Of a DNA stretch of 64,000 nt, positions 57,437 to 64,000 are shown one piece after another (the stretch's first letter is position 1; each line of letters opens with the position of its first letter). The translations under genes and the position numbers were made by a program. Below the pieces are notes generated by a model, which saw only the letters and a list, made by a program, of their open reading frames with translations, did not search any database and was not told the DNA's origin. Where the stretch lies: contig CAWZYM010000151.1 in assembly GCA_963966185.1 (NCBI GenBank), positions 119,501-183,500 on the forward strand. Direction: 5' to 3'. This DNA is from Rhabditoides inermis. Lineage: Eukaryota; Nematoda; Chromadorea; Rhabditida; Rhabditidae.

Positions 57437-60400
57437 TCACTTTCGGAAGAGGCCGAAGAATCCCCTCCTCTTCTTCTTCTGCTGGCTGTTCTGCTCCTCA
57501 AACGAGCGACCGCTACGGCTGCGGTCCAGACTGCGAGACTCAGACGACTGAAAACAGTAAAGTTCATCACATCGAACAAATATGTTTCATTCTAGTTGTA
57601 TACATTTGAATGGGTTACTTCAACAATTACACGGTACGCGTCAACAGTTATATCGTTATCATCATAAGGAGTATGTTTCATCTACAGAATAAGATCTGTG
57701 ACGAGCCAGTCTATCAATACAGCAATTGTAATGTTAGTAATAAAAAAGATAAACATTACGCCTTACACTTCATATTCAAATCACCCCAATACGCGAATGA
57801 TCCAGTTTCTACTTCCTTACATGCATCTATCCACAATCACCAAAAGTCCCATAACTTTCGTCACAAAATGCAACTAACAGTACTAACACACTTCAACAAA
57901 ATGTTTTTTTTCACTTGGTCATTTTTTTCTCATACCGTAAGCAATTGTTCATTGTGCTGTTTTGCACTGTTTCCCTCATATGTACACGGTAATAAACTTT
58001 TTTTAAATGTCACAAAAAACATTAACAATACGCATTACACCCACACCATAATCCAACCATCTCTCTGGCAGCAATAGGCGTAGAGCCCTTCAGAAGTCAT
58101 CCACGTCCCCCCTACTGCCTACCTTGTGCATCTGCCCACTCGACTGCCCACTCTTATTCTGTAGATGTATGTTTCATCTACAGAACAAGATCTGTGACGA
58201 GTCAGACTATCAATCTCTACAGCCCTCGCAACGCTAGCATTAAAAAATAAACAATACGAATACGCATCACACTCACATCATATTCCAATCACCCTACTAC
58301 CGGTAATACATGAATAACCCGATCCAATTTCTACTTCCTTAAATACATCTCCTCACAACCTATCATTCTCGATAATCGTGATACATATCCATACTGTCCA
58401 CCTAAAAGCACAGCTCCATCCGCTACCGGCAATAATCGCATGTTGCATGTTGCATAATCAATCAATCCACATTTCCTTCCAGGACCATACTCGCCCCCCC
58501 CCCCTCTCCTGCCCACCTTGTGCATCTGTCCACTCGGCTGCTCGTCGACCGCCACCATCTGCTTCATGTTGTCCATCAGGGTGCGGATCTTGAACGGGTC
58601 GTAGTCGGGCGAGGCCTGGTCGCGGGACGACGGAGAGTGGAACTGGTACGAGCTGCGAGACGACGAGTCCAGCACTGACTGCAACACGCAAGCCATCACA
58701 CACTGCCATCTTTTAATCTTATAACTTCGGACGCTTCCAATCATTTGCCATTTTCGTTTTCAAAAGATACTATAACACCTCCGTTCACTCCCCTCTATAA
58801 GACGACATAACCGCAAACGTAAATGCAAAGAATGAGGTACTATCCCCCTTTCGCCTCCTCCCCACTCACCATGTTCATTCCACTCGGCCCCGCCCCCGTC
58901 AACTCCGCCCCTCCCCCTCTCGGCCTCTCCACTCGCTCGCCCCTCTTCAGCGTGCCCCGGCTGCTGCGAGACACGTCGCCGACCGAGTCATCCTCGTGCG
59001 ACCGCATGTGCAGCTCCTCTGCAACGCAGCAACCATCAACATACACTTATACGTTTCAACAAACACATCCGACGAGAATAAAAACACTTCTGTCAATGTG
59101 TGATTTCCCGTCAGTACCCAAGCAATTTACTGTATTCCTGATACTCTATGTTTCACGAAATCATCTTACCTAAAACTGATACGCGGAGAACAATATCGTG
59201 ATGATTCTCCCACATGCTGGTCAAAAACCCACACCTAGATATCCTCCACATGTGGTCCTCACCCACTAGTTGTACTTGTACACAGCCATACCTCATTTCC
59301 AACAATGTTTTCTGTTTGTCCGTAACCAAACCATTTACAGCATTCTTAATTTTCTATGTTTCACGAAATCATCTTACCTAAAACTGTAACGCAGCGGACA
59401 ATACGAGACTCACTTTCTGCTCGAAAAATCCCGCACTTGGACATAACCACTCCACACTCCACATCACCCACTAGTTGTTCACAGCCATACCTAGGCACAC
59501 ATGATATCTACACGCCTGCCATAAAACGGCACACTCCATTGTGTCTATATATTCTCTTTTCCAATACCTCACTTCCCCACCCACCATCACTCAGCACCAG
59601 TGTCTTCTGTCGGCTGAACCGGGCGAGCCTCTCCCCCTCCCTGCTGGTTCCCGGCTGGGGGCTGCCCGCCCCCTCCTCCCTCTCCCCTCCTCCCCCTGCC
59701 TTCACTGTCGACCCGCTGCTCTCGTGAGACTCGTCCACTTCATCTACCACGTAGTCGCTACTGCAAAGAAAATACGATATAAAAAAAACTTTCAACATCA
59801 TTATGGAAATACACCAATTGGATAACCAGATTACATTCGCTCAACCACCCATCACCCAGATAACCCAGTGAAACACACAAATCCAGGGAAAACATCAAAG
59901 GAAAAAGCAAAGCAACAACCGTAACACCCGGAAATAGTGAGGGATCATCACTCTTCCGCTCCTCCTCCTCCCCCCCCCCTTCTGCTCACCGTCCGACACT
60001 GGCTGCGTGTCCGCGCCGCGCGCCCACACTCCCGCACAGCGACTTCGAATCGTGCACCGAACCCGCCAGGGCCTGCAACACATAGCATTGTATCTATAGG
60101 ATTGTCAAACACTGTGAGTTGAACACGAACAATTCAGACAAGGTACACGTAGTACACACGGTTAAACATGGTCCTAATATAAACACATCCAACAGACTGA
60201 TTGTCAAAACGACACCACTCCATACTACGTAATCGCGTTGAAACATACTCTCTCGAATCGCTCTCCCCCCTCACCTTGGTGCTGGCAATCTCGTCGCAGT
60301 AGTCTCCTCCCTGCTGCTCGTGGCCCGACCACATCGTGTGTACAGACTGAAACGTCAATAATCACACACAAACTTTTTCTTTAAAAAAGGTGCCCGATTC

Positions 60401-63400
60401 ATTCAAAAGTGATATGCGAAACGAAATATGTTTCACCACTTCTACTTCCTTCGCCCAGCACTAAGTGTCCAATTACCACGTTCTTACTTCTTATGTCCCC
60501 TTCCTGGATACCCTCCCCCACCTTGTCGTCCTGTCCATGCTGGCTGCCGGCCATTGCCCTGACACTCGCCTCCTCGTAGTTGTGTCCTCCCCCTCTCTCC
60601 TCCCTCTCCTCCCGCTGACTGCTCTCCTCCGAGTGACGGCGAGCGTACGCCGGCATCAGCTTGAACACCGGAGCAGACGAGCCAGACGCGATCGAGACCT
60701 GGGAGGAAGCGGAGTTCACATCTCTCTCCTCCCTCTCTCCCTCTACTCACCCCCGGTGCAATGCTGACTCCATCGGGTCGCTCGTCCACCAACAATTGAA
60801 CACGCTCCGCATTGTCTAAACCGCGAATCGTAAGTTTCACATACACATACACATAAAAGCGCAAGTAGCATTATCGGAAACAATTCATTAGCGTTATCAG
60901 AAGAAATTAATGGTGTCACTATGAAAATTCAGAATCCAATTAACTAAACATTCCACAAAACACACGTCTTACATACACTTCTTCACATACTCTCCACTAT
61001 ATGCCAATAATCCATTCCGAATATACGTTTCACACCCACTTCTTCCCTTCACCAGCACCACGACTGTAATGCAACCCCACAGCGATGTCGTCATTCAATA
61101 TCCCCCCAACATTGCATGTAGAAATCGGGCTGATTAACAAACAACAACAATAACATGACCCCTACGTTTCACACCCACTTCTTCACACTGCATGACACAG
61201 ACGGTTCAATCAGATACGCCCTCAACCCCCACTCACCCCCAGCTCCTCCGAACAGCGTGTCCTGGTCCATCACCTCCCCTCCCTCCACATCGTCCCCATC
61301 CGAGAGGCCGCAGCCGCCATTCCGACACAGCGACAGAGGGACCACTCCGTACACATAGGCCAGCATGATCGGCACGCCCACGCCTGCAATATTACGAGAT
61401 TAGAATTAGAACAAACAAAATCACTCAAACTTGTCAAAAAACTTCTTATGCGATTTCAAATCTCAATATTGAAGACACTGACCGACAGCCATGACTGCGA
61501 GGACGGGGGAGACGACGAGGCTGCCAGCCACACAGGCCGCGGTCACCGCGCGGCGCTTCAGCTTGCGAGAGTGCAGGAAACGCTGGTGCACCTTCCTGAA
61601 ACATGTACACTCGTGTCAATTGGTACATACAAATGGTTCATTACCAAGACGCATTATCTATTACAGAATATCCAAGTTCTCGATGAATGACAATTGATGC
61701 TACATATAACTTACGAAAGATGGATAAATTGCAAAACAGAATAATCAAAGTACTCCAAAGGTACACTATATATTACTACCGATATCCACCTACCCGATTG
61801 ATGTTTAGTCATGAAACATATCACTTACGGTTGTGTTAGGGTAACTCCAAAATTACACGCATTATTACTTTGATTCGGCTTGATCAAATCAACATCAACC
61901 GGTGAAACGTACAACACCCATCTCATGAACGTATCGAAACATCCATCACTCACGCACGCCCACCACCCACCTTCCCACAAAGACGGGCACTCCAAAGATG
62001 ATTCCTGGCACGGATAGACCGGCGACGAGGGCAATGCCCACAGGAGCGCCCACCTGCAAGCAGCTCACCATCACTAGACACAATATTGACATGGGTATTG
62101 CTTCAAAAAATTGTGCACCATGACGAGACACTCACTACATATTCAAAGTGAAACGTAGTTTCACGCTTTACGCCTTTGCATCCCCTCCTCCCCTATCCCT
62201 TCCGCCCTGTCCCATTTTATTTCCCCTCTCCCTCGAACCCTCACCAGTGTGCCCAGCTGCCAGAGCAGCTTCCTCTTGCGCGTCCACGGCTTCTTGCCCC
62301 AGAACGTACAGCCAGTGGGGCTGCAACGAATCGATAAATTAATCAATAACAAATAAAACACTCACCTCAAGTAGTGCAGATCGGATATCTCCTTGAGGCA
62401 CAGCCAGCAAAACTCGGCAGAACACATTGCGCAAACCTGAAAAAAACGCAAATCACAAAAAAAGAAAATATACACATCACCATTCTCTTAACAGACAATC
62501 AACTAGAAGGTAGACAATTAACATCGTACACACTATTCCCTCACCATATGATTGCAGCTCCCGTCGTCCATCTTGACAATGAGGGTGCGGCAGCGCGGAC
62601 ACGCCTTCACGTCCCCGGCTGGAATACGTTTCAGTCAACCAATAAAAACACAATAAAACAACATTGGCAATGACATCTGTATCGTCCGATTGGATCCTAT
62701 ATGCCATCAGAGACATTTCAAATGTTGTGCAGTTTAGTGTAACACAACGTGTATGTCTTCAAATATCCAAAAAGGTTCCATGAGTAGGAATCGAACCCAT
62801 GGACAGCCCGCAGCGATTGTGCGCTGGCGGCGCGCACTACCACTGCGCCATAGAGGCAGTGTTTATGAGTTCGAAGAGAGAGCCCATCTAGTTCCACTGC
62901 CCTCTTTGCTAGTACGAGCTTCAATGGCGCAGTGGTCGAGTGCGCCGCCAGCGCGCGAACGATGAGTACTGCTCATGGGTTCGATTCCTTCTCATGAAAG
63001 CGTTTTGGATATTTGAAGAGCTATAAGTTGTGTTGCACAAAACTGCACAACATGTGAAATGTCACGGATGGAATATAATATCCAATTCGACTATATCAAA
63101 TGATGAAAAAATAAAAAAAAAACTCGAAAACATCAAACCATATACACACCAAACTATAGCATCAATACAAGCTGGGAAAGGGTCACACACGTTTGATGAC
63201 GACCCCGCTGGGCTCCGCGCCGCTGACCATCCTGTGGGTGTTGATGAGGGAGCGTCCGACGGCGCCTGCCGAGAGACGCGGCAGGCGGGTGCGACGAGCC
63301 TCGTCGCACGTCTGCGCTGCGTGCCACGTGCCCTGGAGAGACATGGTATGGGGGGGAGTACGGTCAAAATATGCTTCACACTATCCACATCTAACAAAAA

Positions 63401-64000
63401 GTTACACTTCAAATAATACTGGAAAAACTTCAAATCATATGTATTTTCTAAACACACAACATGAAACGGATACGGTAAAAATATGCTTTACACTATCCAC
63501 ATCTAACAACCTACAGACCTACATTGAAATTGAATCATAATCAATGAGAAATACTCCGACAACGCATATGTTTCAACATATCCTCATATCAACACAGACA
63601 TGAAACACACAATACGATGTTACCATCAATCTGAAACACCTGGTGCGTACCTTGCAATGGTAGCAGAACAGCGTGCCGCACTCCTCCCTCGCACACTGCA
63701 GCTGCGGACACGCAGCGCAGCCAGAGGCGATCACCGCGTACCTGTGACACACATGTAAACAATCATGCAAACAACAACAAGTAAACAACTCACGTGCAGT
63801 CCGGAGCCGGGCACCATCGCGTGTCCGGATCCGTCATCAGATACCTAAAAGAATGAATGAAGTTCTGAATTATAAGCTACAAGTTGTAAGTTTCACATTA
63901 AACTCAACAAGTCCACAAACGAAATCGCAAACAATTTATATTGAATAAATAATCTACCACAACGACCGCTCTAGCTCATTGCTCATATTCCACGTTCATA
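57437..64000 (-). CDS. RNF19: RBR-type E3 ubiquitin ligase, RNF19 family (5' end outside the window)
   Basis: Exons in phase: 63958 onward (partial), 63794-63844, 63651-63741, 63191-63332, 62545-62618, 62366-62436, 62245-62320, 61971-62053, 61483-61595, 61237-61383, 60751-60815, 60522-60698, 60275-60346, 59990-60072, 59585-59760, 58870-59018, 58517-58678, 57437-57547. The in-between-RING domain starts [10 protein letters not shown]...GCGT-like [10 protein letters not shown]. The catalytic RING2/Rcat has [19 protein letters not shown] and [39 protein letters not shown], then two hydrophobic segments ([38 protein letters not shown]) are hallmarks of RNF19A/B, which sit in ER or vesicle membranes. 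A long Ser/Arg/Glu-rich cytosolic tail ends [15 protein letters not shown] ligases pass ubiquitin through a RING2 cysteine. RING1 lies beyond the right edge. Confidence 0.93.
57671..58540. repeat. Diverged partial tandem duplication in an RNF19 intron
   Basis: GTATGTTTCATCTACAGAAT at 57671 recurs at 58167 (one mismatch), and both copies end in the exon-like CTTGTGCATCTG(C/T)CCACTCG at 58123 and 58517. The copies differ by substitutions and indels, so the event is older than the methyltransferase duplication. The left copy retains a small in-frame candidate exon (58123-58158). Confidence 0.7.
62721..63055. mobile_element. Palindrome of two tRNA-like SINEs head to head
   Basis: GTTGTGCAGTTTAGTGTAAC at 62724 is mirrored by GTTGTGTTGCACAAAACTGC near 63026, and AAATATCCAAAAAGG at 62760 by TTTTGGATATTTGAA. 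Each half contains a tRNA-like unit: minus strand 62775-62855 and plus strand 62920-62995, both with TGGCGCAGTGG-type A boxes and GGTTCGATTCC B boxes. The whole is about 335 bases of imperfect inverted repeat in an RNF19 intron. Confidence 0.8.

Overview
The window looks like a nematode chromosome segment, probably a free-living rhabditid or diplogastrid relative of Caenorhabditis; the species cannot be fixed from the sequence. The evidence is multi-exon genes with short introns ending TTTCAG or TTGCAG, start codons directly behind acceptor-like AGs (possible spliced-leader sites), and recognisable worm orthologues. All exon models here were built by eye from splice signals, reading phase and remembered family motifs; no search was run.

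Layout. 1-5.2 kb: the start of a minus-strand membrane-anchored protein, a BTB-like gene, tRNA-like repeats, three small inverted-repeat elements and a possibly disrupted zinc-finger gene. 6.4-11.7 kb (-): a complete checkpoint kinase chk-1 in 12 exons, with an 830-bp GA satellite in one intron. 12.3-26.6 kb (+): two neighbouring methyltransferase-like genes (A and B), complicated by a nearly identical 4.4-kb duplication (14655-19030 and 19837-24216). The two copies are separated by a 790-bp inverted copy of sequence from 27168-27957. The result is intact A, truncated B, 5'-truncated A', then intact B'. 27.2-35.5 kb (-): a BEL/Pao retrotransposon lacking reverse transcriptase and integrase, split by a 4.14-kb segment with 18-bp perfect terminal inverted repeats (TIRs) that holds gene exons and a reverse-transcriptase fragment. 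35.8-39.5 kb (-): a multi-pass membrane protein gene and a small secreted-peptide gene with an allatostatin-C/somatostatin-like disulfide loop. 39.5-46.3 kb: gene-poor, with GA/CT and AT microsatellites, a 1.5-kb foldback element and a probable LINE 3' end. 46.3-64 kb (-): GatC (mitochondrial Glu-tRNA(Gln) amidotransferase subunit), DTWD1 (tRNA-uridine aminocarboxypropyltransferase) and RNF19-type RBR ubiquitin ligase. A 3.5-kb DTWD1 intron carries nested GC-rich inverted-repeat elements with their own intron-containing ORF and an MPN-like fragment.

The host genes act in cell-cycle checkpoint control, tRNA modification and charging, ubiquitination and peptide signalling, and show no single shared pathway. 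The most unusual content is structural: the duplication with an inverted spacer and an in-frame splice possibility across it, several layers of nested foldback elements, and strong over-representation of the 9-mer TACGTTTCA in non-coding DNA.
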